Assembly (NCBI RefSeq): GCF_007922615.2
Contig: NZ_CP042301.2
Span: 3,162,001 to 3,226,000 of the forward strand
Origin: Nitratireductor mangrovi
GTDB lineage: Bacteria; Pseudomonadota; Alphaproteobacteria; Rhizobiales; Rhizobiaceae
Length of the DNA stretch: 64,000 bases
Direction of reading: 5' to 3'
Notes under the pieces: generated by a model
Database searches by the model: none
What the model was told of the DNA's origin: nothing
Seen by the model: the letters and a program-made list of their open reading frames with translations, nothing else
Program-made: the position numbers and the translations under genes
Shown here: piece after piece, positions 36,887-46,256 of the stretch
How the letters are laid out: every line of letters begins with the position of its first letter
How positions within the stretch are numbered: position 1 is the stretch's first letter

Positions 36887-37990
36887 CTACACCGCCTCCC
36901 CGATCACCAGGCGCCTTTGCGCCCTGCCATCCGACTTGCGGAAGAGGTGGGTGAATTCCGGCCGGAACAGGACATGTGCCGTCTCGCCGCGGCCGATCGC
37001 GGTCTGGCCGGCCAGATGCACGGTCAGCGCCGTCTTGTCGGCGGTTTCGCAATAGAGATAGGACTCGCCGCCCAGTTGCTCCACCGAATGCACGGTCACG
37101 GCATGGCCGCTGCCCTCCCCGACCTGGAGATGGTCGGGCCTGATGCCGAGTTCCGCCGCCTCGCCCGCTGTCAGCCCTTCACCCGTGACCGCCGCCCTGA
37201 AATCGTTGCCGGCCGCGTCTGTCACCGTGACGCCGTCGGCGCCGATCTCCTTCACCGTCACCTCGATGAAGTTCATGCGCGGCGAGCCGATGAAGCCGGC
37301 AACGAAGCGGTTCTGCGGCTGGTTGTAGAGGTCGAGCGGCGAACCCGACTGCTCGATCCGCCCGTCGCGCAGCACCACGATCTTGTCGGCCATGGTCATC
37401 GCCTCGATCTGGTCGTGGGTGACGTAGATCATGGTGTTGCCGAGCCGGCGGTGGAGCGAGGCGATCTCGCCGCGCATGGTCACACGCAACTCAGCGTCGA
37501 GGTTGGACAGGGGTTCGTCGAACAGGAAGACGCGCGGCTCGCGCACCACCGCGCGGCCGATGGCGACGCGCTGGCGCTGGCCGCCGGAAAGCTGCTTCGG
37601 CCGCCGCTCCAGATAGGCCTCGATCTGCAGCATGCGTGCAGCCTCGCCGACGCGGCGCGCGATCTCGTCCTTCGGCGTGCGGATGTTTTCGAGCCCAAAG
37701 GCGAGGTTCTGGCGCACGGTCATGTGCGGGTAGAGCGCGTAGGTCTGGAACACCATTGCCAGTCCGCGTTCGGACGCGCGCTGCTCGTTGACGCGTTCGC
37801 CGTCGATCCTCAGTTCGCCGCCGGTGATGTCCTCCAGTCCCGCAATCATGCGCAGCAGGGTCGACTTCCCGCAGCCCGAGGGCCCGACGAAGACGCAAAA
37901 CTCGCCATTGTCGATGGTGAGGTCGATGCCGTGGATGGCGCGCACCTCGCCATAGTCCTTGACCAGCCCGTCGAGTTCGAGAACCGCCAT
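36887..37990 (-). CDS. UgpC-type ABC transporter ATPase
   Basis: A sugar-importer ATPase of 367 residues: Walker [10 protein letters not shown], signature LSGGQRQR, Walker [13 protein letters not shown], switch histidine in YVTHDQ. The C-terminal 120 residues form the TOBE/MalK-type regulatory domain ([13 protein letters not shown]). It serves the two permeases that follow in the order binding protein, permeases, ATPase, glycosidase. Confidence 0.94.
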   Translation of the reverse strand: MAVLELDGLVKDYGEVRAIHGIDLTIDNGEFCVFVGPSGCGKSTLLRMIAGLEDITGGELRIDGERVNEQRASERGLAMVFQTYALYPHMTVRQNLAFGLENIRTPKDEIARRVGEAARMLQIEAYLERRPKQLSGGQRQRVAIGRAVVREPRVFLFDEPLSNLDAELRVTMRGEIASLHRRLGNTMIYVTHDQIEAMTMADKIVVLRDGRIEQSGSPLDLYNQPQNRFVAGFIGSPRMNFIEVTVKEIGADGVTVTDAAGNDFRAAVTGEGLTAGEAAELGIRPDHLQVGEGSGHAVTVHSVEQLGGESYLYCETADKTALTVHLAGQTAIGRGETAHVLFRPEFTHLFRKSDGRAQRRLVIGEAV

Positions 37991-38020
37991 CGCCTCAGAC
38001 CCTCCTCGCCAACGCCGTCA

Positions 38021-39067
38021 TCACTTGACCCCGGTCTGGGCGATGCCGGTGGTGATGTATTTCTGCAGGAACGCAAACACGATGGTGATCGGCAGCAGCG
38101 TCAGAACCGTCATCGCCAGAAGGTTGGACCAGCTCGTCTGCAGGTCGCCCTGGAAGGAGTTCAGCGCCAGCTGCAGCGTGAACTGTTCCGAACGGGTCAG
38201 CACGATCAGCGGCCACAGGAAATCGTTCCAGCGCCACATCACCGAGAAGATCACCAGCACCGCCAGCGCCGGTGCAGCCAGCGGCAGCACGATGCGCCAG
38301 TAGACCCGCCATTCCGAGGCGTGGTCCATGCGCGCCGCGTCAAGAAGGTCGTCGGGAATGGTCAGCATGTATTGCCTGAGCAGGAAGACGCCGGTCGGCG
38401 TCGCCACCGCCGGCCAGATCACGCCCCAGGGCGAATTGACCAGGTTGAGCTCGGAGACGACAAGATAGATCGGCACGAGGTTAATGGTCGGCGGCACCAT
38501 CAGCGTGGCGATGATCAGCAGGAACACCACGGTTCGCCCCCGGAACCGGTATTTGGAAAGCGCGAACGCCGCCATCGAGTTGAACAGCACGGTGATGATG
38601 GTCGCGATCACGGTAATGAAGACCGAGTTCCAGAAATAGAGCGCGAAATTGAAACGCTGGAACAGCTCGCTGTAATTGCCCAGTGCCAGCGCAAACTCAC
38701 GCACCGGCTCGCGGTCGTTGATGTTGACGCTCAGCCTTTCGCCCGGGTTGTCGGGATCGACCATCTGGCTGACCAGCCCGATGCGGCGGATCTGGGCCAG
38801 CGTCTTGCCCTCGTGCTCACCGCCGGTGATGCGGAAGAGCTGCAACGGTTGCTCGTAACCCTCGACGCTGACCGTGACCGGCGCCAGCGGCAGCATCGAC
38901 GGCGGATATTCCTGCAGCGCCGATTCGGTCTTGAAGGATGAGAGCGCCATCCATGCCACCGGGCCGAACATCAGCACCACGGCCAACGCGAGATAGCCGA
39001 AGGTCAGCCAGTCGGTGAGGTCGAGCCGGCCACGGCCGCGGGTACGCGTCAAAAACCTCCAGACCAT
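38021..39067 (-). CDS. Sugar ABC transporter permease (MalG-like) with large periplasmic insertion
   Basis: A permease of 348 residues. The coupling loop near residues 240-260 reads LLDAARMDHASEWRVYWRI. Between the first and second helices lies a periplasmic domain of about 80-90 residues (about 45-125, TVSVEGYEQPLQLFRITG and beyond, mostly polar), which most MalG proteins lack in this length. It overlaps nothing and is 3 bases from the first permease. Confidence 0.92.
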   Translation of the reverse strand: MVWRFLTRTRGRGRLDLTDWLTFGYLALAVVLMFGPVAWMALSSFKTESALQEYPPSMLPLAPVTVSVEGYEQPLQLFRITGGEHEGKTLAQIRRIGLVSQMVDPDNPGERLSVNINDREPVREFALALGNYSELFQRFNFALYFWNSVFITVIATIITVLFNSMAAFALSKYRFRGRTVVFLLIIATLMVPPTINLVPIYLVVSELNLVNSPWGVIWPAVATPTGVFLLRQYMLTIPDDLLDAARMDHASEWRVYWRIVLPLAAPALAVLVIFSVMWRWNDFLWPLIVLTRSEQFTLQLALNSFQGDLQTSWSNLLAMTVLTLLPITIVFAFLQKYITTGIAQTGVK

Positions 39068-39070
39068 GGC

Positions 39071-40063
39071 TCAGTCCTCCCCGCGCCCGCGCGCCACCCG
39101 CAATTGCAGGAGCGTCAGCACCATCAGCACCGCGGCCATCAGCAGCGAGGCGGCAGAGGCCAGCCCGTAGAGCTGCGGACGGAAGGCGAAGCCGGTCTCG
39201 TAGATGAACTGCAGGATGAGCAGCGTGGCCGAGCCGGGCCCGCCGCCGGTCAAAACGAAGATCTCGTCGAAGGCCTGGACGGCGCGGATCAGCGACAGCA
39301 CCAGCACCACGGCCATGGTCGGCATCAGAAGCGGCATGGTGATCTTCGAAAACACCCGCCATTTCGAGGCGCCATCCATCTCGGCCGCCTCGTAGACGTC
39401 GGACGGGATCGCCTGCAGCCCGGCGAGCAGGATCAGCGTGTAGAAGCCCATATGGGCCCAGATCGACACGAAGACGATCCAGAAGAAGGCCCAGTCCGCC
39501 TCGACCAGCCAGTTGGTGATCGGCAGCCCCTGCCCTTCGAGCACGGCGTTGAGCACGCCATAGCGTTGCAGCACCCACTTCCAGATCAGGGCCACGACCA
39601 CGGGCGACAGCAGCACCGGATAGAAGAACACGCTACGGAAGAAGCCGCGCAGCGGAATGTTGCGGTTGAGAACCAGCGCCGTGACCAGCGAGAACAGGAT
39701 CATGAAGCCAACCTGCAGCACCACGAACCAGCCGGTGTTGTGGACCGCGCGCCAGAAGATGTCGCGCTGGCAGGAATTGGGATCGAGATAGTTCTGGCAG
39801 GCGAGCAGCGAGGAGAAATTCTCCATGCCGACATAGGGCCGCTGCGAAAGCAGGATGCGGTCGCTGCCGCTGGTCGCGTAGAAGAAGTTGAGGAAGATCG
39901 GCAGGAAGGTGAAGAGCCCGAAGATGACGAGGTTGGGCAGCAAGAAAACCCAGGCGATCTTCTGCGCGCCAGTCATCTTCTGGATGGCGAGCATCGGCCG
40001 TTCGAAGATCTCGAACGCGCCGCGATAGGCCAGCGATGCGACACCCGTGAGCGTTGACAGCAT
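39071..40063 (-). CDS. Sugar ABC transporter permease (MalF-like)
   Basis: A permease of 330 residues from the ATG at 40063; a GTG at 40090 would add 9 residues. Six helices, with the coupling loop VYEAAEMDGASKWRVFSKI. A periplasmic segment with two cysteines (LACQNYLDPNSCQRD) is unusual and could form a disulfide. It follows the binding-protein gene after a 172-base gap that holds a strong hairpin. Confidence 0.91.
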   Translation of the reverse strand: MLSTLTGVASLAYRGAFEIFERPMLAIQKMTGAQKIAWVFLLPNLVIFGLFTFLPIFLNFFYATSGSDRILLSQRPYVGMENFSSLLACQNYLDPNSCQRDIFWRAVHNTGWFVVLQVGFMILFSLVTALVLNRNIPLRGFFRSVFFYPVLLSPVVVALIWKWVLQRYGVLNAVLEGQGLPITNWLVEADWAFFWIVFVSIWAHMGFYTLILLAGLQAIPSDVYEAAEMDGASKWRVFSKITMPLLMPTMAVVLVLSLIRAVQAFDEIFVLTGGGPGSATLLILQFIYETGFAFRPQLYGLASAASLLMAAVLMVLTLLQLRVARGRGED

Positions 40064-40164
40064 GGCTCGTTCCGCCGCTATCGCCTTCACCGCGCCTTGC
40101 AGGCTCGGGCGACGCCTGAAATGCCCGGTGGGACGCCCGAGGGCACCGACGCGGGCGCTGGTCG

Positions 40165-40193
40165 GCAGGCGGGCCCCCGGGGCCCACCTGCCT
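40165..40193. promoter_or_regulatory. Strong GC hairpin between binding-protein gene and permease genes
   Basis: Reads GGCAGG-C-GGGCCC, loop CCG, GGGCCC-A-CCTGCC: 12 paired positions and one mismatch. It sits in the transcript after the binding protein (40236-41507) and before the permeases. A stem here is known in maltose-type operons to protect the upstream message and lower downstream expression. No T-run follows, so a full terminator is unlikely. Confidence 0.7.
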
Positions 40194-40235
40194 TTCAGTG
40201 GAGGATCGGCTTCACGCCGACCGTTGCGCCGGCTG

Positions 40236-41507
40236 CTACTGCGCCGCCGCGACCGCTTCCTTGACGTCGGCGTCGATGCGCTCGAGTGCCTCGTCGAGCG
40301 AGGATTCGCCGACGATCGCCTGGGTGATGCGGGTCACCGTGGCGTTCATGATGGCGCGGTTGTTCTTGTAGCCCTGGAACTGGAAGGCGACGGGCGAGAA
40401 GCCGGCAAGCGCGTTGCCGAACGCGGTCAGCGCGGCCTTTTCCGCGTCGGACGCGTTCTCGTACTCGATGCCCTTCACCTGCAGCGCCTGGTTGGCGGGG
40501 ATGTTCTTGGTCTTGGCCAGCACCTTCGCCTGCACGTCCTCACGCGAGATGAACTCGATCAGCTTGCCGAGTTCCTCCGGCGCCGCGGTGTGCTTGAAGG
40601 CCGCGATCGCGGCACCACCCGGAATGCCGGTGCAGCCGCCCGGCCCGCAAGGGGCAGGAACCGCGACCCAGTCGAACGCGTCGCCGATGTCGCGACCGAA
40701 ACGGCCGATCTGCCACGACCCGGAGAGATACATCACCAGCGTGCCGTTGGTGAATTCCGCCGCCGCGTCCTGGTAGGTGGCGCCGCCGGCGCCGGCCCAC
40801 ACTTCCTTGGCCATCGTGCCGTCATTGTTCCATTCGACGAACTGCTCGGCAAAGGCCCGGAAACCGTCATCGACCGTGATCGGATTGCCGTCCGCGTCGA
40901 ACAGCGCCGCGCCATAGGAGATCGCCGGGCCGGCGAAGCGGTGGCCGGAACGGTCGAGCGCCATCGGATAGGGCGTCTGGGTCTTCTCGGCCACTTCCTT
41001 CGCGGCCGCCGCCCACTCCTCATAGGTCGCGCCTTTGCCCGGCATTTCCACGCCGGCCTGGTCGAACAGGGTCTTGTTGACGAAGGGACCCGTCGCCGTC
41101 TGCTGGTCCATGATGGCATAGATGCCCTTGTCGTCGGGACCGTTGACGCGGGTCCAGGCGAGCGTCTTGCCGTACTGTTCCTCGATCTTGGCCGGGTCAG
41201 AGACATGCGGGGTAACGTCGAGCATGTATTGCGCGAGCCCACCCAGGTCGGTCACGCGGGCAAGGTCGGGCCCTTCGCCGGAGGCGAGCTGCAGCGGCAG
41301 GCTCTCGACGATCGACTTGTAGGGCACCACGTCGACGGCGACGGTGGTGCCGGGATTTTCGGCCTCGAACGCCTTGAACTGCTCCGCCCAGGCGTCGCAT
41401 TCGACGCCGTCCTGATAGCAGGCGAAACGCAGCTCTGCGGCGGAGACGGGCGTTGCCGCCACGATGGCCGCAAACGCGATGCCGGAAAGAAGCTGTCTCG
41501 ATGTCAT
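40236..41507 (-). CDS. Sugar ABC transporter substrate-binding protein
   Basis: A periplasmic protein of 423 residues with a signal peptide (MTSRQLLSGIAFAAIVAATP, cleaved around VSAAE) and the MalE-like family-1 pattern. It has LASGEGPDLARVTDLGGL early and the disulfide-prone APCGPGGCTGIPGGAA late. The ATG at 41507 follows AGGGAGGA. It is first in the importer operon, upstream of the stem at 40165. Confidence 0.94.
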   Translation of the reverse strand: MTSRQLLSGIAFAAIVAATPVSAAELRFACYQDGVECDAWAEQFKAFEAENPGTTVAVDVVPYKSIVESLPLQLASGEGPDLARVTDLGGLAQYMLDVTPHVSDPAKIEEQYGKTLAWTRVNGPDDKGIYAIMDQQTATGPFVNKTLFDQAGVEMPGKGATYEEWAAAAKEVAEKTQTPYPMALDRSGHRFAGPAISYGAALFDADGNPITVDDGFRAFAEQFVEWNNDGTMAKEVWAGAGGATYQDAAAEFTNGTLVMYLSGSWQIGRFGRDIGDAFDWVAVPAPCGPGGCTGIPGGAAIAAFKHTAAPEELGKLIEFISREDVQAKVLAKTKNIPANQALQVKGIEYENASDAEKAALTAFGNALAGFSPVAFQFQGYKNNRAIMNATVTRITQAIVGESSLDEALERIDADVKEAVAAAQ

Positions 41508-41585
41508 GAATTCCTCCCTGTTCGATGCATGCCCGGTTGAACGGACGAAGCCGCATGCCGTGGTGCGCGAAATTGCTATCTTATA

Positions 41586-41597
41586 TCTTATATAAGA
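41586..41597. promoter_or_regulatory. Candidate GntR operator upstream of the importer operon
   Basis: TCTTATATAAGA is a perfect 12-bp palindrome in an AT-rich patch, an exception in this GC-rich DNA. A second copy of TTATAT lies directly to its left (41581-41586). It is between the binding-protein start (41507) and the GntR stop (41629), 79 bases upstream of the former, where an FCD-type GntR regulator would act. Confidence 0.55.
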
Positions 41598-41628
41598 GTC
41601 AATTTCGAGCACCTTCTTCGCCCCGCTG

Positions 41629-42321
41629 TCAAGGTTCCGAAACATTCAGAACCGTCTCGATATGTGCCACCATCTCGGATGCCGCGCGGTCCGGGTTTCC
41701 GGCCCTGATGGCGTCCAGGATGCGCAGATGATCGCGATAGGCGCGTTCCGATCGACCATGGATCGATGACATCAGGATGAACCGCTCGCGGTCGACATGC
41801 GCCTTGACCGACTGGGCGAGCTGCCAGGCGCCCGGGACGCCCGCCATCTCGGCCAGAAATTCGTGAAAAGCCTCATCGTCTTCAAAAAACGCCGCGTAAT
41901 CGTCGATTTTTGCCGACCTTTCCTGCCGCATCATGATCGGCGCCAGCGCCTTTTCGTCGATGCCCGTGACGGCCAGGCGGCGCACGACCTGGCTCTCGAT
42001 CGCCGAGCGGATGAACAGCGCCTCCAGAAAACGCGCGTGGTCGCGCTCGGCGACGATCGATCCGACCTGCGGGCGGGTAACGACCAGCCCTTCATTGACC
42101 ATTTGTTGCAGCGCCGCCCTGAGCGGCGTGCGCGACACCTGGCAAAGCGCGGCGATGTCGCTTTCGTGGATCGGCGTGCCGGCCGGCAAACGGCAATCGA
42201 TGATCCGCTGACGCAGGGCTTGGTAAAGCTGCGGCGCGATCGCCCGGCTGCGGTCGATCCTGACACCCGCGAGCGCCGCGGCGAGGTCGAACCCCTCCGG
42301 GATACGCTTCACGCGCGGCAC
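41629..42321 (-). CDS. GntR-family regulator, FCD type
   Basis: A regulator of 230 residues with an N-terminal winged helix (about 30-95; ESDIAALCQVSRTPLRAALQQ) and an all-helical FCD effector domain (FIRSAIESQVVRRLA, FHEFLAEMAG). Start is GTG at 42321, with GAGG 7 bases upstream, overlapping the uxuB stop by 13 bases; a GTG at 42312 is an alternative. It sits between the importer and uxuBA, fitting a uronate-responsive repressor. Confidence 0.88.
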   Translation of the reverse strand: MPRVKRIPEGFDLAAALAGVRIDRSRAIAPQLYQALRQRIIDCRLPAGTPIHESDIAALCQVSRTPLRAALQQMVNEGLVVTRPQVGSIVAERDHARFLEALFIRSAIESQVVRRLAVTGIDEKALAPIMMRQERSAKIDDYAAFFEDDEAFHEFLAEMAGVPGAWQLAQSVKAHVDRERFILMSSIHGRSERAYRDHLRILDAIRAGNPDRAASEMVAHIETVLNVSEP

Positions 42322-43790
42322 AGGCTTACCTCACGCTCGATGGCTGCCCGCATCCCTTGCTCCAGCATGCAGGCCAGCTTCGAACTGACCTTGTCGCGCC
42401 AGGGCTGCGACAGGCGCAAGCCTTGCGGAAACAGGCCGGGCAGATTGAGGAGGCCATCGGCAAGCAAGGCCGGCTCATCGCCGGACCTTTCCACAACGGC
42501 CGCGATCTCGGCTTCGCGCGGATCGCGCAACGCATAGCTCTTGCCGCGTTCGTCGCGGCCCGTGGCGTAGCGCATCCAGGCCGCGACTGCGAAAGCGTAG
42601 GCATCGAGCGGCCAGCCGCGCTCGAGCGCCGACGCCGCCGGTTCGAGCAGGCGCTGCGGCAGCTTCTGGGTGCCGTCCATGGCAATCTGGTAGGTGCGAT
42701 GCGCGATCGCCGGATTGGTGAAACGGTCGCGCAATTCACTGGCGTAGCGGGCAAGATCGATCCCCGGCACAGGGTCGAGCGTCCTCGCCGCGTCTTGCAT
42801 GTGGCGCTCGACAAGCAGCGCAAGATCGGTGTCACCCATGACGTCGCGCACGAAGGCATGGCCGGCGAGATGGCCGGCATAGGCGAGCATGGAATGGGCG
42901 CCGTTGAGCATGCGCAGCTTCATTTTCTCGTATGCCGCGACGTCGCGCACGAAGAGCGCACCGCCCGCCTCCCAGGCCGGCCGGCCGGCGACGAAATCGT
43001 CCTCGATGATCCATTGCGAGAAGGATTCCGTCTCGACGGCGGCCTCGTCCGCATGGCCGGTCAGGCGGCGCACTTCGTCCAGGGTCTCGGCCGTGCTTGC
43101 CGGCGTAATGCGGTCGACCATGGTCGCCGGAAAACGCACCTTCTCAGCGATCCAGTCTGCAAGCCGCTGATCTTTGGCCGCAGCGAATTCGCCCACCAGC
43201 CGCCGAACGATGCGGCCGTTGCCCGGCAGGTTGTCGCAGCAAAGCACGGTGACGCCGGCAAGCCCAGCCGTCATGCGCCGGCGCATTGCTTCCACCAGCA
43301 GGCCGACTGCGCTGCGCGGCGGGGCGGAGCCTTCGAGGTCGGCGGCAATGGCCGGGTTGCCGCGATCGAGACCGCCGGTTGCCGGATCGAGCCCATAGCC
43401 CTTTTCGGTGATCGTGAGGCTGACGATGCGGGCCTCCGGCGCGGCGATTGCGCCCAGCACCGCTTCCGGCTCGCGCGGCGCGACGAGGACCCGGCGGACC
43501 GAGCCGATCACCCGCGCCGACGTGCCCCCGGCGCCTCGGACGAGCAGCGTGTAGAGCCCGTCCTGAGGGTTCAGCGCGTCGGCGACGTCCGGCGAACGCA
43601 GGCTGACGCCGACCGTCATCCAGTCGCCGCCGGCTTCGGCGATGGCATCGTCGGTGTAGACCGCCTGATGGGCCTTGTGAAAGGCGCCGAGGCCGAGATG
43701 CACGATGCCGCATCCGAGGCCGTCGCGGGCATAGACCGGCCGCTGCACCGACGGCGGCAGGCTGTCGAGACTGACGAGCCGCGCCGTCAT
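42309..43790 (-). CDS. uxuB: Mannitol dehydrogenase family, D-mannonate oxidoreductase (fructuronate reductase)
   Basis: An NAD enzyme of 493 residues: nucleotide loop IVHLGLGAFHKAHQAVY and the C-terminal catalytic pattern KLRMLNGAHSMLAYAG with the conserved lysine and histidine. The start overlaps the uxuA stop as ATGA. With UxuA it forms the fructuronate branch: fructuronate to mannonate to 2-keto-3-deoxygluconate. The uronate isomerase UxaC is not in the window. Confidence 0.9.
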   Translation of the reverse strand: MTARLVSLDSLPPSVQRPVYARDGLGCGIVHLGLGAFHKAHQAVYTDDAIAEAGGDWMTVGVSLRSPDVADALNPQDGLYTLLVRGAGGTSARVIGSVRRVLVAPREPEAVLGAIAAPEARIVSLTITEKGYGLDPATGGLDRGNPAIAADLEGSAPPRSAVGLLVEAMRRRMTAGLAGVTVLCCDNLPGNGRIVRRLVGEFAAAKDQRLADWIAEKVRFPATMVDRITPASTAETLDEVRRLTGHADEAAVETESFSQWIIEDDFVAGRPAWEAGGALFVRDVAAYEKMKLRMLNGAHSMLAYAGHLAGHAFVRDVMGDTDLALLVERHMQDAARTLDPVPGIDLARYASELRDRFTNPAIAHRTYQIAMDGTQKLPQRLLEPAASALERGWPLDAYAFAVAAWMRYATGRDERGKSYALRDPREAEIAAVVERSGDEPALLADGLLNLPGLFPQGLRLSQPWRDKVSSKLACMLEQGMRAAIEREVSLCRA

Positions 43791-44998
43791 GAAGAGGAGC
43801 CGGCATGGTTCAGCGCCGCCATGACACCACGCAGCTCGGCCAGGCCCTTCAGCCGGCCGATCGCGGGATAGCCCGGCTGGGCGCCGCGTTTCAGATCGTC
43901 GAGAATGTCCTGGCCATGGTCCGGCCGCATGACGATTTCGGCATCGGCGCGGCCCTCGGACCGGCGCCGGCGTTCCTCGCCCAGAAGCGCCGCCACCACC
44001 GCGACCATGTCGGTCTGTCCGGCCAGATGCTCGTCCTCGAAAAACGAACACGGCACCGCCTCGTCGTCCCGGCGAACATTGCGCAGATGGACGAAATGGA
44101 CCTGCGGCGCCAACCGCGCCGCCATGCCCGGCAGATCGTTGTCGGGACGCGCGCCGAGCGAGCCGGTGCACAGTGTGACGCCGTTGGCAGGGCTTGCGAC
44201 GGCGTCGAGGACGGCGCGGTAATCCGCCTCGGTCGACATCACGCGCGGCAGCCCGAGCAGCGGGAACGGCGGATCGTCGGGATGGCAGGCCAGACGCATG
44301 CCCAGCCGCTGCGCGTCCGGCACGATATCGGAGAGGAAGTCGATGAGGTTGCGGCGCAGGCGGTCGGGGCCGATGCCGCGATAGGTCTCGAGTTGCGCAG
44401 CGAGCGATTCCAGGGTCCAGCTCTCGACCGCACCCGGCAACCCGGCGACCACGTTGGCGGCGAGCCGCCTTTGCGCGTCGTCGTCCATGCGGGCGAAACG
44501 CTTGTCAGCCTCGGCAAGGACCGTCTCGGGATAGCCCTCGGCCGCGCCCTTGCGTTTCAGGATGTGGATATCGAAGGCGGCAAAATCGGCGAGGTCGAAA
44601 CGCATCGCGGTGCCGCCGTGCGGTACCCGCCAGGCGAGGTCGGTACGTGTCCAGTCGAGAACCGGCATGAAATTGTAGCAGATGGTGGAGATGCCGGCCC
44701 GCGCAAGATTTTCCAGGCTCCGCCGATAGTGGACGATGTGGGCGCGCCAGTCACCGGACTGGGTCTTGATCGCCTCCGAGACCGGCAGGCTCTCCACCAC
44801 GTCCCACGCGAGATGCGTCATCGCGCCGTCGGGATGAAAGGCCACCTCGCGCTGGCGCTTCTCGATCTCCTCCGGTCGCCAGATCTCGCCTGTGGGGACG
44901 TGATGGAGTGCCGTGACGACGCATTCGACGCCCGCCTGCCGCGCGTCGGCCAGCGTTACCTTGTCCTGAGGCCCAAACCACCGCCAGCCTTGACGCAT
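43787..44998 (-). CDS. uxuA: D-mannonate dehydratase
   Basis: Dehydrates D-mannonate to 2-keto-3-deoxygluconate. The 403 residues match the UxuA barrel enzymes, starting MRQGWRWFGPQDKVTLADAR; metal-binding His and Asp residues recur in HPDDPPFPLLGLPR and ending parts. The ATG at 44998 follows GGGAGGAAGA. It overlaps uxuB by 4 bases. A near-palindrome lies 20 bases upstream (45018-45031). Confidence 0.94.
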   Translation of the reverse strand: MRQGWRWFGPQDKVTLADARQAGVECVVTALHHVPTGEIWRPEEIEKRQREVAFHPDGAMTHLAWDVVESLPVSEAIKTQSGDWRAHIVHYRRSLENLARAGISTICYNFMPVLDWTRTDLAWRVPHGGTAMRFDLADFAAFDIHILKRKGAAEGYPETVLAEADKRFARMDDDAQRRLAANVVAGLPGAVESWTLESLAAQLETYRGIGPDRLRRNLIDFLSDIVPDAQRLGMRLACHPDDPPFPLLGLPRVMSTEADYRAVLDAVASPANGVTLCTGSLGARPDNDLPGMAARLAPQVHFVHLRNVRRDDEAVPCSFFEDEHLAGQTDMVAVVAALLGEERRRRSEGRADAEIVMRPDHGQDILDDLKRGAQPGYPAIGRLKGLAELRGVMAALNHAGSSS

Positions 44999-45017
44999 TC
45001 TTCCTCCCGAAGAATTT

Positions 45018-45031
45018 GGATTCTAGTATCC
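45018..45031. promoter_or_regulatory. Near-palindrome upstream of uxuA
   Basis: GGATTCTAGTATCC: six of seven pairs match. It lies about 20 bases upstream of the uxuA start, where a repressor could block transcription. It differs from the palindrome at 41586, so if both are real, two proteins or a relaxed motif would be needed. Confidence 0.4.
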
Positions 45032-45149
45032 CAGTTAAACGACGCTTTCAAGCGGAAAGTCAGCGCCATCGCGGCGTGAACTCACCATCCTGACAGCTCG
45101 CTGGCATGAGGCCGTGCTATGGCGGACATTGCAACGAGGAATTTCGCCA

Positions 45150-46253
45150 ATGGCCGACGCGACTTCACCGCTTCTGAAGGAAATCTTCAACGATGAGCGC
45201 CTCCGGCACATTGCCCGCGAGGCAGCGGCCGTCTGTCCCGGCTTCGACAGCGAAGCGTTCCTTCGACATGCGGGCAAGGACCTCGACGGGCTTGGCATCA
45301 TGCAGCGCATGCGGCAGGTGGCGACCAGCCTGCACGCCACCTTGCCCGGCGGCTTCGCGGCCAATATCGACATCCTGCGCGAGCTGGCGCCGCGGCTCGA
45401 CCATTCCTTCGCGGCGATCGCTCTGTCGGAATATGTCGCACTTTATGGCCAAGAGCATTTTGAGCTTTCCATGCAGGCGCTGGCCGACCTGACTCGCCAC
45501 GGCTCGTCGGAGTTCGCCGTCAGGCCGTTTATCGCCCGCAACACGGCGCGCTCGCTCGCCATCATGCGGACATGGGCCGAGGACGACAACGAACATGTGC
45601 GCCGGCTGGCGAGTGAAGGCTGCCGCCCGCGCCTGCCCTGGTCGTTTCAACTCAAGGACCTCGTCGCCAACCCGGAGCCGGTGGCGCCGATCCTCGACGC
45701 ACTGAAGCGCGACCCGAGCCTCTATGTCCGCAAGTCTGTCGCCAATCATCTGAACGACATCACCAAGGACCATCCCGGCTGGGTGATCGGCAAGCTGCGC
45801 AACTGGCCGCTCGACGACCCCCGCACGGCGTGGGTCGCAAAGCGCGCCCTGCGGACGCTGATCAAGAACGGCGACCCGCAAGCGCTGGAGTTGATCGGCG
45901 CCGGCGAGGCGGCCAGGGTGACGATCGACGGTTTTGCAGTCACCCCTGCCAGTGTCGCGCTCGGCGAGCGCATCACGATCGCAGCGCGCGTGACCTCGGC
46001 CGCAAAAGACGCGCAGCGCCTGGTGGCCGACTACGCGATCCACTACGTCAAGAAGAAGGGCGATACCTCGCGCAAGGTCTTCAAGCTCAAGGAATTCGAT
46101 CTCGGGCCGGGCGCGGCCTGCGAGCTTGCCATCTCGCAGACCATTCGTGATTTCACCACGCGCACGCACCATCCCGGCCGCCACCGCGTCGAATTGATGG
46201 TCAATGGCAAGGTGCTTGCCGAAGCCGCCTTCGAGCTTGACTGCCCGGCCTGA
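45150..46253 (+). CDS. alkC: AlkC-type DNA alkylation repair glycosylase with Ig-like domain
   Basis: Removes alkylated bases such as 3-methyladenine/3-methylcytosine without flipping them. Residues 1-255 are HEAT-like repeats (LARLTRHGSSEFAVRPFI, DDNEHVRRLASEGCRPRLPW, DPSLYVRKSVANHLND), matching AlkC. Residues about 262-367 form an Ig-like domain (TPASVALGERITIAARV, GRHRVELMVNGKVL), which AlkC proteins have and AlkD proteins lack. The ATG at 45150 is the family start. Convergent with the CHAT gene 3 bases away. Confidence 0.88.
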   Translation: MADATSPLLKEIFNDERLRHIAREAAAVCPGFDSEAFLRHAGKDLDGLGIMQRMRQVATSLHATLPGGFAANIDILRELAPRLDHSFAAIALSEYVALYGQEHFELSMQALADLTRHGSSEFAVRPFIARNTARSLAIMRTWAEDDNEHVRRLASEGCRPRLPWSFQLKDLVANPEPVAPILDALKRDPSLYVRKSVANHLNDITKDHPGWVIGKLRNWPLDDPRTAWVAKRALRTLIKNGDPQALELIGAGEAARVTIDGFAVTPASVALGERITIAARVTSAAKDAQRLVADYAIHYVKKKGDTSRKVFKLKEFDLGPGAACELAISQTIRDFTTRTHHPGRHRVELMVNGKVLAEAAFELDCPA

Positions 46254-46256
46254 GGG

